Source: Yoonia sp. (GTDB taxonomy: Bacteria; Pseudomonadota; Alphaproteobacteria; Rhodobacterales; Rhodobacteraceae). Taken from it: a stretch of DNA of 64,000 nt. A program made the translations under genes and the position numbers. The notes below the pieces were generated by a model. That model had not been told where the DNA came from. It was given only the letters and a program-made list of their open reading frames with translations, and ran no database searches. How positions within the stretch are numbered: position 1 is the first letter of the stretch; each line of letters starts with the position of its first letter. Below, piece after piece: positions 1-9,917 of this stretch. The stretch lies in assembly GCA_023263855.1 (NCBI GenBank), contig JALQUF010000003.1:20657-84656 (forward strand), given 5' to 3'.

Positions 1-29
1 CGCACCCTTGTCAAAACGGAAACTATCAA

Positions 30-671
30 ATGACACGTATCCTTCCCGGCGTTATCGCCATGGCCACCATTGTTGTGGCGTCCAACATTCTTGTGCAATT
101 CCTCATCCTTGATGGGCTGCTGACCTGGGGGGCCTTCACCTATCCGCTCGCCTTTCTGGTCACGGACGTGATGAACCGGGTCTACGGGCCAAGTGCTGCC
201 CGGAAGGTTGTTTTTTCTGGCTTGGTTGTCGGGATCATTTGTTCGCTGATTGGTAGCCAGATCATGTTGCAAGGCGATGGCTATGAATATCCCGCCGTTG
301 CGTTGCGCATCGCGATAGGATCGGCCACCGCCTTTGTGATCGCACAATTGCTGGACATTGCGGTGTTTCACCGGCTGCGCGACGGCTCATGGTGGAAAGC
401 GCCGTTGGGCAGCACGCTTGTTGGCTCGACCGTTGATACGGCGATCTTTTTTAGCATCGCTTTTGCGTCTGTTTTCAATGGCTTCAGCGCATCCGCGGCG
501 CAAGAGGTGATCTGGGCGCAGGATGCTGCACCCTTTCTCCTGACCGGGCCAGAGATGCCGCTTTGGGTCACTTTGGCTGTCGCTGACTGGGGTGTAAAAC
601 TTTCTATCGCACTGCTTGCTTTGGTGCCATTTCGCATAATCGTTACGCGCCTGCTGCTGCGCGGCGCATAA
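30..671 (+). CDS. Queuosine precursor transporter, VUT/YhhQ family
   Basis: Multi-TM protein with VUT-family pattern (SNILVQF, TYPLAFLVTDVMNRVYGP). Confidence 0.88.
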   Translation: MTRILPGVIAMATIVVASNILVQFLILDGLLTWGAFTYPLAFLVTDVMNRVYGPSAARKVVFSGLVVGIICSLIGSQIMLQGDGYEYPAVALRIAIGSATAFVIAQLLDIAVFHRLRDGSWWKAPLGSTLVGSTVDTAIFFSIAFASVFNGFSASAAQEVIWAQDAAPFLLTGPEMPLWVTLAVADWGVKLSIALLALVPFRIIVTRLLLRGA

Positions 672-758
672 ACACGACATCAGGTATCTTTTTACTTGAA
701 ATATACCAAATCTGTGCGAACCTCCTCTTAGGCGAAACATTTGAAAGGAGGTGATCCA

Positions 759-815
759 GTGCATCATGAGGTATTGGAGAAGTGTGTCGGGACAACTTGG
801 GAGGATCGCAGTTAA
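759..815 (+). CDS. Candidate 18-aa peptide MHHEVLEKCVGTTWEDRS (GTG start)
   Basis: GTG CAT CAT GAG GTA TTG GAG AAG TGT GTC GGG ACA ACT TGG GAG GAT CGC AGT TAA; GGAGG at 747-751 with 7-nt spacing to the GTG. Confidence 0.45.
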   Translation: MHHEVLEKCVGTTWEDRS

Positions 816-880
816 GGCAGCCCTTGGCTGAGATAACCCCAAGGTGGAGATCCTAACCGACCCACCTCCGAAATTCAGGA

Positions 881-914
881 AAGGGCCATCCCACAGCCAG
901 GGGTGGCCCTTTTT
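881..914 (+). terminator. Rho-independent terminator
   Basis: GGGCCATCCC-acagcca-GGGGTGGCCC (10 bp, one G-U) followed by TTTTT. Confidence 0.85.
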
Positions 915-940
915 CTTATGCGTTTTGCCGCGTATGTATG

Positions 941-974
941 GCGTACAGACGCTGTACAGAACCTGTACGTACAC
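941..974 (+). promoter_or_regulatory. GTAC iteron: GTAC-N7-GTAC-N7-GTACGTAC
   Basis: gcGTACagacgctGTACagaacctGTACGTACac; 30/34 identical to the reverse complement of 55631-55664. Confidence 0.6.
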
Positions 975-982
975 CGGGACAT

Positions 983-1408
983 ATGATGCGGATTAACGAC
1001 CAGATCGAAATCGCCGATTGGGAACTGACGGAAAGCTTTGCGCGCTCCTCGGGGCCTGGCGGGCAGAACGTGAACAAAGTGTCCACCGCGGTGGAACTGC
1101 GGTTCGAGGCCGCGCGGTCCCCGCATTTGACCGACGCGGTCAAAGCTCGACTGCGGCGACTGGCAGGCCAGAAGTGGACCAAGGACGGCGCAGTTGTGAT
1201 TTTCGTGCAAGAAACCCGCAGCCAAGCCCGCAACCGCGAAATCGCGCGCGACCGGCTGGCGGAACTGATCCGCAAAGCACTGGTGGTCGAAAAGCGGCGG
1301 CGGGCGACGCGGCCAACCTATGGGTCGGTCAAGCGGCGGCTGAAGGCGAAGAAGGTGCGCGGGGAAGTGAAGGCGTTGCGGGGGAATGTTGATCCGGATC
1401 GGTCGTAG
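983..1408 (+). CDS. arfB: Alternative ribosome-rescue peptidyl-tRNA hydrolase ArfB (YaeJ)
   Basis: RF-type GGQ motif in SSGPGGQNVNKVSTAVELRF and basic C-terminal tail. Start moved to 983 (ATGATG). Confidence 0.93.
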   Translation: MMRINDQIEIADWELTESFARSSGPGGQNVNKVSTAVELRFEAARSPHLTDAVKARLRRLAGQKWTKDGAVVIFVQETRSQARNREIARDRLAELIRKALVVEKRRRATRPTYGSVKRRLKAKKVRGEVKALRGNVDPDRS

Positions 1409-1436
1409 GGCGGGGCCTGCCCCGCCATCCCGGAAA

Positions 1437-1808
1437 TTACTTCGGACGCTTCGCGCCGTACTTGGAACGACGTTGCTTACGGTCTTTGACACCTTGGGTA
1501 TCCAGCACACCGCGCAGGATGTGATAACGCACACCCGGAAGGTCTTTTACACGACCGCCGCGGATCAGAACCACAGAGTGTTCCTGAAGGTTGTGGCTTT
1601 CACCGGGGATGTAAGAGATGACCTCAAAGCCGTTTGTGAGGCGCACTTTGGCAACCTTACGCATCGCCGAGTTCGGCTTCTTTGGTGTCGTTGTATAAAC
1701 ACGTGTGCAGACGCCGCGCTTCTGCGGGCAGCCTTCCATGTGCTGAGATTTGGATCGTGTGACTTTTGGCTGGCGCGGCTTGCGGATCAGCTGCTGAATC
1801 GTTGGCAT
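1437..1808 (-). CDS. rpsL: 30S ribosomal protein S12
   Basis: [12 protein letters not shown]...[34 protein letters not shown]...[13 protein letters not shown]. Start trimmed to MPTIQQ. Confidence 0.98.
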   Translation of the reverse strand: MPTIQQLIRKPRQPKVTRSKSQHMEGCPQKRGVCTRVYTTTPKKPNSAMRKVAKVRLTNGFEVISYIPGESHNLQEHSVVLIRGGRVKDLPGVRYHILRGVLDTQGVKDRKQRRSKYGAKRPK

Positions 1809-2027
1809 CGTTTGATGTTCCCATCTATTCACATTTTGCGTCCGGCAAACGCGGGTTTCAAAACATGCTTTCACTTCGGAAAGCACAAAAATTCCGCAGT
1901 CGAACCCTTACCGGAGGTTCGGTGCGGTGAGCTCCAGAGGAACAAAGCAGTAAAAGCGCTCGGTTCTTGGCCACTACGTGGTATGATATCGGAACTATGA
2001 GGGTTTCCCCTCAGCCCGGATGAGCGG

Positions 2028-2056
2028 CGTATAGGGGGAGTCTCTGAGCCTGTCAA
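2028..2056 (-). promoter_or_regulatory. Sigma70-like promoter for rpsL
   Basis: Minus strand TTGACA (2056-2051), 17-nt spacer, TATACG (2033-2028). Confidence 0.65.
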
Positions 2057-2246
2057 CAGTGGCGCGACCACCATGCGGCACCCCTGTCAGCCCGCCGCGC
2101 GCTTGCGCTGCATGAACCCGAAAACATCAGACGTTATCCTATAGCAATCGGGCATTATTGCCTAACGGCACAGACCCGCTCCATCAGTGACGGCAAGGCG
2201 CAAACCTTTGCGCCATCTGACACACCCCATTGAGATGGAGCCACAC

Positions 2247-2819
2247 ATGAACCCTTTCGCAACCAGCCTGTTTGCCCTTGCCGCCCTGTCTGCCTGCGCA
2301 GCCACGCCCAATGATCCGACCATCAGCGCCTTTGACGTTGACCGCGCCTTTGACGAAGCCCAAAGGATCAGCGACTTGCCCCTGACACGGACCGCAAACC
2401 TGCCTACGGGTGGTGTGACCTACCGCGGGCAATTGGGTGCCGATGTGCGCGGTGATGCCCAAGGCAGCATTCTTGGCGACATGACGATGCGCGTCGATTT
2501 CGCCGACAGCGACGTTGATGGCAATGTCACGAATATCAACCTGATTGATCCCAACGGCATGCCGAACCAACGCTTTGACGGATCGCTGAATATAGATGGC
2601 GCGCAAAACAGCGGACGCATTGAGGCTTTCGCATCAGGTGAAATCACGGGCGTGGACAATGACGGCTTTGAAGTCGACAGCCAGATGCTGTTGACGCTGG
2701 ATGGCGATGTCTATGATGACCTCGGCGGCGGTGATGCGGTCTTTGGTTCTGCCGAAGGGACAGCGCGTGGCGACTTTGATATGGACGTCGATGGCGTCTT
2801 CTTTGGCACGTCTGACTAA
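2247..2819 (+). CDS. Exported, Gly/Asp-rich beta-barrel-like protein (transferrin-binding-protein-like)
   Basis: N-terminal signal with SAC lipobox-like site; repeated GDM/GEITG/GSAEG strand-like pattern. Confidence 0.6.
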   Translation: MNPFATSLFALAALSACAATPNDPTISAFDVDRAFDEAQRISDLPLTRTANLPTGGVTYRGQLGADVRGDAQGSILGDMTMRVDFADSDVDGNVTNINLIDPNGMPNQRFDGSLNIDGAQNSGRIEAFASGEITGVDNDGFEVDSQMLLTLDGDVYDDLGGGDAVFGSAEGTARGDFDMDVDGVFFGTSD

Positions 2820-2821
2820 AG

Positions 2822-3724
2822 CTACCGAATGCGATCCGGCACGACCCGGTGCCGGATCCGCAACTGGGTTTCACGGTAAAGCGTGAAAAGACCAGTCGCC
2901 ACGACGACTGCACCACCCGTCAACGCCAGCGCGTTGGGCCACTCACCAAAGACCAGCACCCCAAGGACCAGCGCAACCAAAAGGCTGGTGTACCGGAACG
3001 GGGCCACGAAACCGATCTCGCCAAAGCGCATGGCACTGACCGATGCAATATAGCCGAAGATCAGAAATGACATGGCACCCGCCAACTGCAGTCCTGATGT
3101 GGTGGTGAACGGCTGCCAAGGGGTGAACATGGACCCCGCAGCCCCCATGCAGGTGACACCGACCGCTGCAATCAGGGCAACAAACACCGACGGCACGTCC
3201 CGCGACATCCGGCGCACGGCAATGTCGCGTAAGGTGACACAGCCGACAGCGGCCAGCGCATAAAGACTAAAGATGTTGAAGTCCGCCCCACCCGGCTGAA
3301 TGATCATGATGACCCCGACAAAGCCCACGAAAATCGCAGTCAGACGGCGCCAGCCCAGCGCCTCGCCCAGAAACAAGGCGGCAGCAAGACTGACGCTCAA
3401 AGGCAACACCTGCAAGATCGCGCTGACATTCGCGATGGGCATATTGAAAAGCGCCGTCAGGAAAAAGAACGTCCCGCCCAACTCACCGGCCGTACGCAGT
3501 AGCAAAAGCCCCCATTCGCGCAGCGGAAAGCGAAACCGCAACTGGCCCAGGATCTTGCACAGGATTGCCAGAAAAACGACCGCCCCCATGCCGCGAAAAA
3601 AGATGGCCTGAAACAACGGGATTTCATCCGACAGCGCCTTCATGAACGCGTCGTTGAACGTATAAGCGCACATCGCCCCCATCATCATGAGCGCGCCGCG
3701 TGTGTTGTCAGAGAACACTGGCAT
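2822..3724 (-). CDS. DMT-family (EamA) transporter
   Basis: Ten-TM pattern typical of EamA permeases (MGAMCAYTFNDAFMKAL). Confidence 0.85.
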   Translation of the reverse strand: MPVFSDNTRGALMMMGAMCAYTFNDAFMKALSDEIPLFQAIFFRGMGAVVFLAILCKILGQLRFRFPLREWGLLLLRTAGELGGTFFFLTALFNMPIANVSAILQVLPLSVSLAAALFLGEALGWRRLTAIFVGFVGVIMIIQPGGADFNIFSLYALAAVGCVTLRDIAVRRMSRDVPSVFVALIAAVGVTCMGAAGSMFTPWQPFTTTSGLQLAGAMSFLIFGYIASVSAMRFGEIGFVAPFRYTSLLVALVLGVLVFGEWPNALALTGGAVVVATGLFTLYRETQLRIRHRVVPDRIR

Positions 3725-3762
3725 GGCGCTGTCCTAGCAGCGCCACTCAGGCAAAACCAGTC

Positions 3763-4170
3763 CTAGCGCAGCACATGCACAGCGCATTTCGCGTGGCGCA
3801 CAACCTTTGCCGCAGTCGAGCCCAGCAGGTAATCCTGCATGTCCGGCTGGTGGCTTGCGACAATAATCAGATCAACATCATTGTTACCGGCATGCCCCAG
3901 GATCGAACGGGATGAATGGCCTTCAACCACGACTGTGGATGCGTTTTCAACGCCGTCGACAAGCGAATTCAGCCCTTCAATGATATCCGCTTTCGCGGCT
4001 TCCATGTGACCCTCGGGCAAGTATTCGGTGGCATATTTGGGCAAATGTTCCATCACATGCAGACAGGTGATCTTGCCGCCTTCGGCGCGCAAAACCTTGG
4101 CGATTTGCATAGCACCTTTTGCATTCCGGTCAGCTTCGAAAGACACGGGGACGAGGATATTCTTGTACAT
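3763..4170 (-). CDS. Universal stress protein (UspA family)
   Basis: MYKNILVPVSFE...ADIIEG...DLIIVASH...LLGSTAAKVVRHAKCAVHVLR. Confidence 0.93.
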   Translation of the reverse strand: MYKNILVPVSFEADRNAKGAMQIAKVLRAEGGKITCLHVMEHLPKYATEYLPEGHMEAAKADIIEGLNSLVDGVENASTVVVEGHSSRSILGHAGNNDVDLIIVASHQPDMQDYLLGSTAAKVVRHAKCAVHVLR

Positions 4171-4244
4171 CTGGGACTTCCTTTATTGGTCGTCCCAACC
4201 GTAATGCGCCGATCACCCCCGCGCCTTGATCTGGGTCACACCCT

Positions 4245-7145
4245 TTAATGCTGTTCGGGCACCAGAATTTCGCGCTTGCCCACATGGTTCGCAGAACTCA
4301 CCACGCCTTCATCTTCCATCTGCTCCACCAGACGCGCGGCCTTGTTATAGCCGATCGCCAGTTTACGCTGGATATATGAGGTCGAACATTTGCGATCCTT
4401 GATCACAATGGCCACGGCCGTGTCGTAAAGCGCGTTTTCGCTGTCGGACCCGTCACCAAGACCAAGCACCATATCTATGCTGCTTTCGGCATCCTCTGAC
4501 GGCCCTTCGACCACGCCTGACATATATTCTGGCGGACCAAAGCCCTTAAGGTGGTTGACGATTTCCTCGACTTCCTCGTCACTGACGAAAGGTCCGTGCA
4601 CACGGGTAATCTTGGACCCACCTGCCATATAAAGCATGTCACCCATGCCCAAAAGCTGCTCGGCCCCCATCTCACCCAAAATCGTGCGGCTGTCGATTTT
4701 CGAAGTCACCTGGAAAGAAATCCTTGTGGGGAAGTTCGCCTTGATCGTACCTGTGATCACATCCACTGATGGACGCTGGGTTGCCATGATCAGGTGAATC
4801 CCCGAGGCCCGCGCCATCTGTGCCAGACGCTGAATACAGGCCTCAATCTCTTTGCCCGCAACCATCATTAGATCGGCCATCTCATCAACGATCACAACGA
4901 TGTAAGGCAGAACCTCTGGCTGGAACTCCTCGGTCTCGAAAATCGGATCGCCGGTTTCATCGTCAAAGCCGGTTTGCACAGTCCGGCTGAACATCTCGCC
5001 CTTGGCCAGCGCGTCTTTCACACGGCCATTGAAACCGTCAATGTTGCGCACGCCCATCTTGGACATCTTGCGATAGCGTTCTTCCATCTCGCCTACGACC
5101 CATTTCAGGGCGACAACCGCCTTCTTGGGATCAGTCACAACAGGCGACAGCAGATGCGGGATGCCGTCATAAACGGAAAGTTCCAGCATCTTGGGGTCAA
5201 TCATGATCATCCGGCACTCTTCGGGCGTCAGCTTATAAAGCAGCGACAGGATCATCGTGTTGATCGCCACCGATTTACCCGAGCCAGTCGTACCCGCGAT
5301 CAGCAAGTGAGGCATCTTCGCAAGGTTCGCGATAATCGGTTCACCGCCAATATCCTTGCCCAGCGCCAATGGCAGCTTCTGGTTGCCGTCACCGAAATCA
5401 CGGTGCGACAGAATTTCACGCAGCACGACCTTTTCGCGGTTCTCGTTTGGCAGTTCGATGCCAATGACAGACCGACCCGGCACGGTAGAGACACGCGCAG
5501 AAAGGGCCGACATGGACCGTGCGATATCATCAGACAGCCCAATCACGCGCGACGCTTTCAAACCGGGCGCAGGTTCAAGTTCGTACATGGTGACAACCGG
5601 ACCGGGGCGGACCGAGACGATCTCTCCCTTCACGCCGTAATCATCCAGCACACTTTCCAACATACGTGCGTTTTCTTCCAAGGCTTCATCGCTCAGATGA
5701 TGGCGCTGGATTTCGATCGGATTGGTCAGCAAGCCCAGCGGCGGGTGCTCATATGAGGCGTATTTGTCGTCAAATGCCAAGGCCGGTTGCGCCTCGGCCT
5801 TGGCCTGTTTGGAAGGCTGCGGCGCACGCTTGGGCGGGTGTTGCACCACGCTGCGCGGCTCGGGCGCAGGCGGCGCAACAGGCGGCGTTGGCACATGCGC
5901 TTTGGGGATGGGCATATGGGGTGCAGCCATGCGCGGGGCTTCTTCGATATCTTCGACCAAAGGTTCTTCCGCGATCTGGTCTTCACTGCGCGCATCAAAC
6001 ACCAAAGGTTGCGGACCGCGGCCCGCAGTCAACGCAGGTTCAATCCGCACACCGGTTGGCGAAGGCGGCACAGCGCGGCTCTTGATTGCATCGGCAATCC
6101 GGGCGCTGACGCGGTCAGTGTCGCCTGCGGCAGGCAATGTACGGGTCACAGGCTCCTGCGTGACCAATTCAGGTTCCGGCATCGGGTCATTACGTTTCAG
6201 CAACCCCGAAAGGAAACCGCCCTGTGGCTCGGGTGCTGCCGTGCGGGCCGGCGCGGAAAGTGGCGGTGCAGGCGGCATTTTAGGCGCGGTCAGAGGTGGC
6301 TCGCTGGTGGGCACGACAGGGTTGGCCCGCACGACAGCAGCCGCACGTGTGCGCGGATCAGCATGCAGCGGCGGCACTGAGAAAGGATCACCCAACGCTG
6401 GCTCTTCGGCACGGGCGGCGCGGGTTTCAAGCATCTGTTCACGGCGGGCTTGCACCGTCGCGGTCACGCCCTGCGCTGCCTGCGCCGACAGTGCCGCCCC
6501 TTTGCCCATCACACGCAAAAGCGCGGCATAAAGCATCACTGTGCCCAACAGAACGAAACGACCAGCGACTTTCAGTTCCGGCTTGGTGAACCCAAGGACC
6601 AGCGCCATCAGCGCCAGCAAAGCGACGCCTGTCACTAGTGACAACAGCTTGACCCCAAAGATCGCCCCGACAGGCACAATCGTCAGGATCACGCCCAAAA
6701 CCGTATCGCCGAACAGGCCACCCAGACCAAAGTTGGCTGGCCACTCAAGGCCGGGTGTCAGCGTTGCGGCGTGCACGGACGCCACAATAATCGCGACAGG
6801 CGCAAAGATCATTCGGCCAATCGCGCGCTCTTGCCCGTGGTGCATCACAAAGCGCAGACCCCACATCATCAAAACAAGTGGCACAACCCAAACGCCAAGA
6901 CCGATCACCATCATCAAAGGCGCGGCAACAGAGGCCCCGAAATGCCCCAACCAGTTCTGCACTGGGGCATCGGTTGCGGAAATCCAGCTTGGATCATTGG
7001 GGGAATAGCTGCCCACCATCGCGGCAATCAGCAGGCCCACAAAAATCAGACCAAGGCCCAAAAGCTCTTTGGTGCGCTTTTCAATCGCTGCCTGCGTGGT
7101 GCTGTCCAAAAGCGGGTCGCGCCGCCGGGATTGGTAAGATGCCAT
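4245..7145 (-). CDS. ftsK: DNA translocase FtsK
   Basis: N-terminal TM segments, Walker [23 protein letters not shown]-terminal gamma domain. Start trimmed to MASYQSRRR. Confidence 0.96.
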   Translation of the reverse strand: MASYQSRRRDPLLDSTTQAAIEKRTKELLGLGLIFVGLLIAAMVGSYSPNDPSWISATDAPVQNWLGHFGASVAAPLMMVIGLGVWVVPLVLMMWGLRFVMHHGQERAIGRMIFAPVAIIVASVHAATLTPGLEWPANFGLGGLFGDTVLGVILTIVPVGAIFGVKLLSLVTGVALLALMALVLGFTKPELKVAGRFVLLGTVMLYAALLRVMGKGAALSAQAAQGVTATVQARREQMLETRAARAEEPALGDPFSVPPLHADPRTRAAAVVRANPVVPTSEPPLTAPKMPPAPPLSAPARTAAPEPQGGFLSGLLKRNDPMPEPELVTQEPVTRTLPAAGDTDRVSARIADAIKSRAVPPSPTGVRIEPALTAGRGPQPLVFDARSEDQIAEEPLVEDIEEAPRMAAPHMPIPKAHVPTPPVAPPAPEPRSVVQHPPKRAPQPSKQAKAEAQPALAFDDKYASYEHPPLGLLTNPIEIQRHHLSDEALEENARMLESVLDDYGVKGEIVSVRPGPVVTMYELEPAPGLKASRVIGLSDDIARSMSALSARVSTVPGRSVIGIELPNENREKVVLREILSHRDFGDGNQKLPLALGKDIGGEPIIANLAKMPHLLIAGTTGSGKSVAINTMILSLLYKLTPEECRMIMIDPKMLELSVYDGIPHLLSPVVTDPKKAVVALKWVVGEMEERYRKMSKMGVRNIDGFNGRVKDALAKGEMFSRTVQTGFDDETGDPIFETEEFQPEVLPYIVVIVDEMADLMMVAGKEIEACIQRLAQMARASGIHLIMATQRPSVDVITGTIKANFPTRISFQVTSKIDSRTILGEMGAEQLLGMGDMLYMAGGSKITRVHGPFVSDEEVEEIVNHLKGFGPPEYMSGVVEGPSEDAESSIDMVLGLGDGSDSENALYDTAVAIVIKDRKCSTSYIQRKLAIGYNKAARLVEQMEDEGVVSSANHVGKREILVPEQH

Positions 7146-7156
7146 ACTGTTCGTCC

Positions 7157-8332
7157 TCAACCATACAAGCAGTCGCGGATCAGGGTCAGACCGCGCTGCA
7201 TTTCTTGTGTTGGGGCCACCATAGCGACCCGAATGTATTTCTTGCCGGGGTTTTCCCCGTTTGCTTCCTGAGACAGATACGCACCGGGCAGCACCCGCAC
7301 GCCTGTGTCCTGCCAAAGCTTGACTGCCGCTGTTTCACCGTCACCCACAGGCAACCACAAAAAGAACCCCGCTTGCGGGGATTGGTAGCCGTCGATGTGG
7401 CCCAGAATGCTATCTGCAATCTCATACTTGCGATGGTAAAGCGCGCGGTTCTCGACCACATGCGCCTCATCATTCCAGGCCGCCGCCGCAACAGCCTGCA
7501 AAGGTTCGGGCAACGGGGCACCTGCAAAGGCGCGCAAGCTGCGCAAACGGGCGATGGATTCTGGCCCACCGGCACAAAAACCCGAACGCAAACCGGGCAG
7601 GTTCGAGCGTTTGGACAAAGAATGAAAGATCAAAACACGTTCGGGATGGGCGCCCATATCCTTGGCAATCTGCAACGCGCCGGGGGGCGGTGTTTCCCGA
7701 TAAATCTCGGAATAACATTCATCGGCAAAGATGATGAAATCATGCTTTTCGGCCAGCGCAATCAGCTTGCGCCAATACTCCGCATCCGCCACAGCCCCCT
7801 GCGGGTTGGCAGGCGAACAGATGTAGGCGATGGCGGTACGCTCCAGCACATCAGCAGGCAAAGCATGAAAATCCGGCAGATGGTCACTTTCTATGGTGGC
7901 AGGCACATAGATCGGCTCTGCCCCAACGGAACGGGCGGCAACCGCATAGACTTGGTAAAACGGATTGGGCGTCAGAATTACAGGCTGGCCGTTCTTCTCT
8001 TCCCGGCAAAGCGCCATCGCCGCGTTGTAAAGCCCCTCACGGGTGCCGTTCAGCGCCAAAATCTGGGTCTGCGGGACATCCAGACCATACCGCCGTTTGA
8101 GGAAACCACTGATGGCATCCAGCAAATCGGACGTCCCGTAATTCTCGGGGTATTTGGCAAAGCCTGCCAGATTGGCCGTTAGGATATCCCCTACAAACGC
8201 AGGGAACGGATGGCGCGGTTCGCCAATCGTCATGTTGATCGTCTCGGACGCCTGCGTGGGCACGTCTAACAACGCACGCAAGCGTGGCCAAGTCGCTGCC
8301 GGAAGGTCCGAAAACCGCTCAGGAAATACCAT
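7157..8332 (-). CDS. PLP-dependent class I/II aminotransferase (succinyldiaminopimelate transaminase-like)
   Basis: [36 protein letters not shown] motifs. Confidence 0.87.
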   Translation of the reverse strand: MVFPERFSDLPAATWPRLRALLDVPTQASETINMTIGEPRHPFPAFVGDILTANLAGFAKYPENYGTSDLLDAISGFLKRRYGLDVPQTQILALNGTREGLYNAAMALCREEKNGQPVILTPNPFYQVYAVAARSVGAEPIYVPATIESDHLPDFHALPADVLERTAIAYICSPANPQGAVADAEYWRKLIALAEKHDFIIFADECYSEIYRETPPPGALQIAKDMGAHPERVLIFHSLSKRSNLPGLRSGFCAGGPESIARLRSLRAFAGAPLPEPLQAVAAAAWNDEAHVVENRALYHRKYEIADSILGHIDGYQSPQAGFFLWLPVGDGETAAVKLWQDTGVRVLPGAYLSQEANGENPGKKYIRVAMVAPTQEMQRGLTLIRDCLYG

Positions 8333-8510
8333 AACTGCCTCAATACGCCGGATCATTTGCGCCCGACTTTTTTCCAAACTAGCGCGACGGTGGCGGGTCT
8401 GTCCAGAAGAAGGGGGGAGTCAGGGTGATTTTGTGGCTTTTCGGTCAGTTAGGGGTGGTAGGTGCAGTCCAGGCGATTGCCTCAATTGATCGGTCACAGG
8501 CGACCACGGC

Positions 8511-9839
8511 CTATTTCAGCGCCCGCTCCGCCGCAGCCGCTACCCTCAACAGCGCCTCTTCCGTCCCGTTCTGCCCGTTCAGCATAATCCCGCACGACGG
8601 CACCCCCGTCGGCAACGTCACCGAACACACATCCATCAGGTTCGCGACCCGCGTGTTGCGCAAAGCCAGCAGGTTCTCGGCCTTGTAGTAGGCGTCATCG
8701 CTCAACAACCGTTCTGCATTGGGTGGCAGGATCGGGGCTGTCGGCATGATCACCGCGTCGAATTGCGCTGTCTCGGCGTGGTATTGTTTGCGGATATCGC
8801 GCAGCAGGTTCCAGCCTGCACAATAGTCGGCCCCGCCAACCGTTTTGCCACCCCGCACGCGTTCCAGAATCTGCGGGAACATCCGTTCAGGGTGCGCCTC
8901 GACCAGATCACGCCACCAGCCATAGCTGTCAGCGGCATAGAGATCACCCGTCACTCTGAACGCATCGAAAAGCTGGGAAAAATAGCGGTGTTCGATCTGC
9001 GCACCTGCCGCTTTCAAACGGGCGACAGCGCCCTCAAAGGCATCACGCGGGGCATCGCGGACTTCATCGGCGACAATCGTATCAAGGACCATCAGGCGGA
9101 CACCGTCCAGAGAATGACCGGTCAAATCGGCAGGCTTACTGCCCTCCAGGATCGCCAATAACAGGTTGGCGTCCTCAACCGAGCGGCACAGCGGCCCGAC
9201 CGTATCAAATGTCAAACACAGCGGCACAACGCCCTCCAAGGACAGCCGCCCATGTGTCGTCTTCAGTCCTACCAGATCGTTCCACGCCGACGGAATACGC
9301 ACCGACCCGCCGGTATCAGAGCCAATGCCCGCAGCCGCCAGACCGAACGCAACAGAGGTCGCCGCGCCGGACGACGACCCGCCCGCCACCGCATCATGAT
9401 CATTCACGCAAGGCGGCGTTGCGGTGATCGGGTTCAGCCCCAGCCCCGAAAACGCGATCTCGGACATATGTGTCTTGCCAAGACAGATAAGCCCTGCTGC
9501 GGTTGCCGCCTTCAGCACCTCGGCATCCGTGTCAGGCACGCGACCTTCCATCAGCGCGGTCCCTGCCTCGGTCCCGATGGCTGCGGTATCGAACAAGTCC
9601 TTCCACGACACCGGCACGCCATCCAACGCGCTCCGGCGCATGCCAGCCTTGGCACGCGCTGATGCCGCTTTCGCTTCGGCCCGTGCGCGATCATGCGTGA
9701 CACGCGCATAAATCCGGTCGCGAAATTCATGTGCGTCGATAGCGTCCAGATAGACTTCCGTCAGCGCAATTGGATCAATCTCACCTGCCCCGATCCCGCG
9801 CCCCAGATCTGCGGCTGTCATCCATCGCCAGTCTTGCAT
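8511..9839 (-). CDS. Amidase family protein
   Basis: Amidase signature GGSSSGAATSVAFGLAAAGIGSDTGGSVRIPS. Start trimmed to MQDWRWM. Confidence 0.93.
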   Translation of the reverse strand: MQDWRWMTAADLGRGIGAGEIDPIALTEVYLDAIDAHEFRDRIYARVTHDRARAEAKAASARAKAGMRRSALDGVPVSWKDLFDTAAIGTEAGTALMEGRVPDTDAEVLKAATAAGLICLGKTHMSEIAFSGLGLNPITATPPCVNDHDAVAGGSSSGAATSVAFGLAAAGIGSDTGGSVRIPSAWNDLVGLKTTHGRLSLEGVVPLCLTFDTVGPLCRSVEDANLLLAILEGSKPADLTGHSLDGVRLMVLDTIVADEVRDAPRDAFEGAVARLKAAGAQIEHRYFSQLFDAFRVTGDLYAADSYGWWRDLVEAHPERMFPQILERVRGGKTVGGADYCAGWNLLRDIRKQYHAETAQFDAVIMPTAPILPPNAERLLSDDAYYKAENLLALRNTRVANLMDVCSVTLPTGVPSCGIMLNGQNGTEEALLRVAAAAERALK

Positions 9840-9917
9840 GTCATTCTCCTGTTTGGCGCGACGGTAGCGGCCATCAGGCGCATGGACAATCCCGTGCAGC
9901 TGCGCATATTGCACAGT

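Larger units (their letters stand above)
715..915 (+). ncRNA. Putative short structured transcript with SD-like 17-mer, 18-codon ORF and intrinsic terminator
   Basis: GAAAGGAGGTGATCCAG at 743-759, GTG ORF 759-815, CACCTCC at 863-869, terminator 881-914. Boundaries are approximate. Confidence 0.5.

Noticed and set aside
821-870. TPP-riboswitch-like string GGCTGAGATAACCC
   Set aside because: Only one short conserved block resembles the THI element. The second (CTGATCTGG...GCGTAGGGA-like) block is absent and no thiamine gene follows.
941-974. LexA/SOS box
   Set aside because: Same 11-bp period as GTTC-N7-GTTC, but the core is GTAC in all repeats and the downstream genes are not SOS genes.
1386-2000. 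Plus-strand ORF of 204 aa over rpsL
   Set aside because: Reads antisense through the S12 gene and its leader; no independent support.
2132-2167. Imperfect nested inverted repeat CGTTA...GCAAT-ATTGC...TAACG
   Set aside because: Arms are only 5 bp with unequal spacers, so not convincingly above chance.
4974-5756. Long plus-strand ORF (260 aa) opposite ftsK
   Set aside because: Antisense to a clearly coding ftsK region; a shadow ORF from high GC3, with no recognisable domain.
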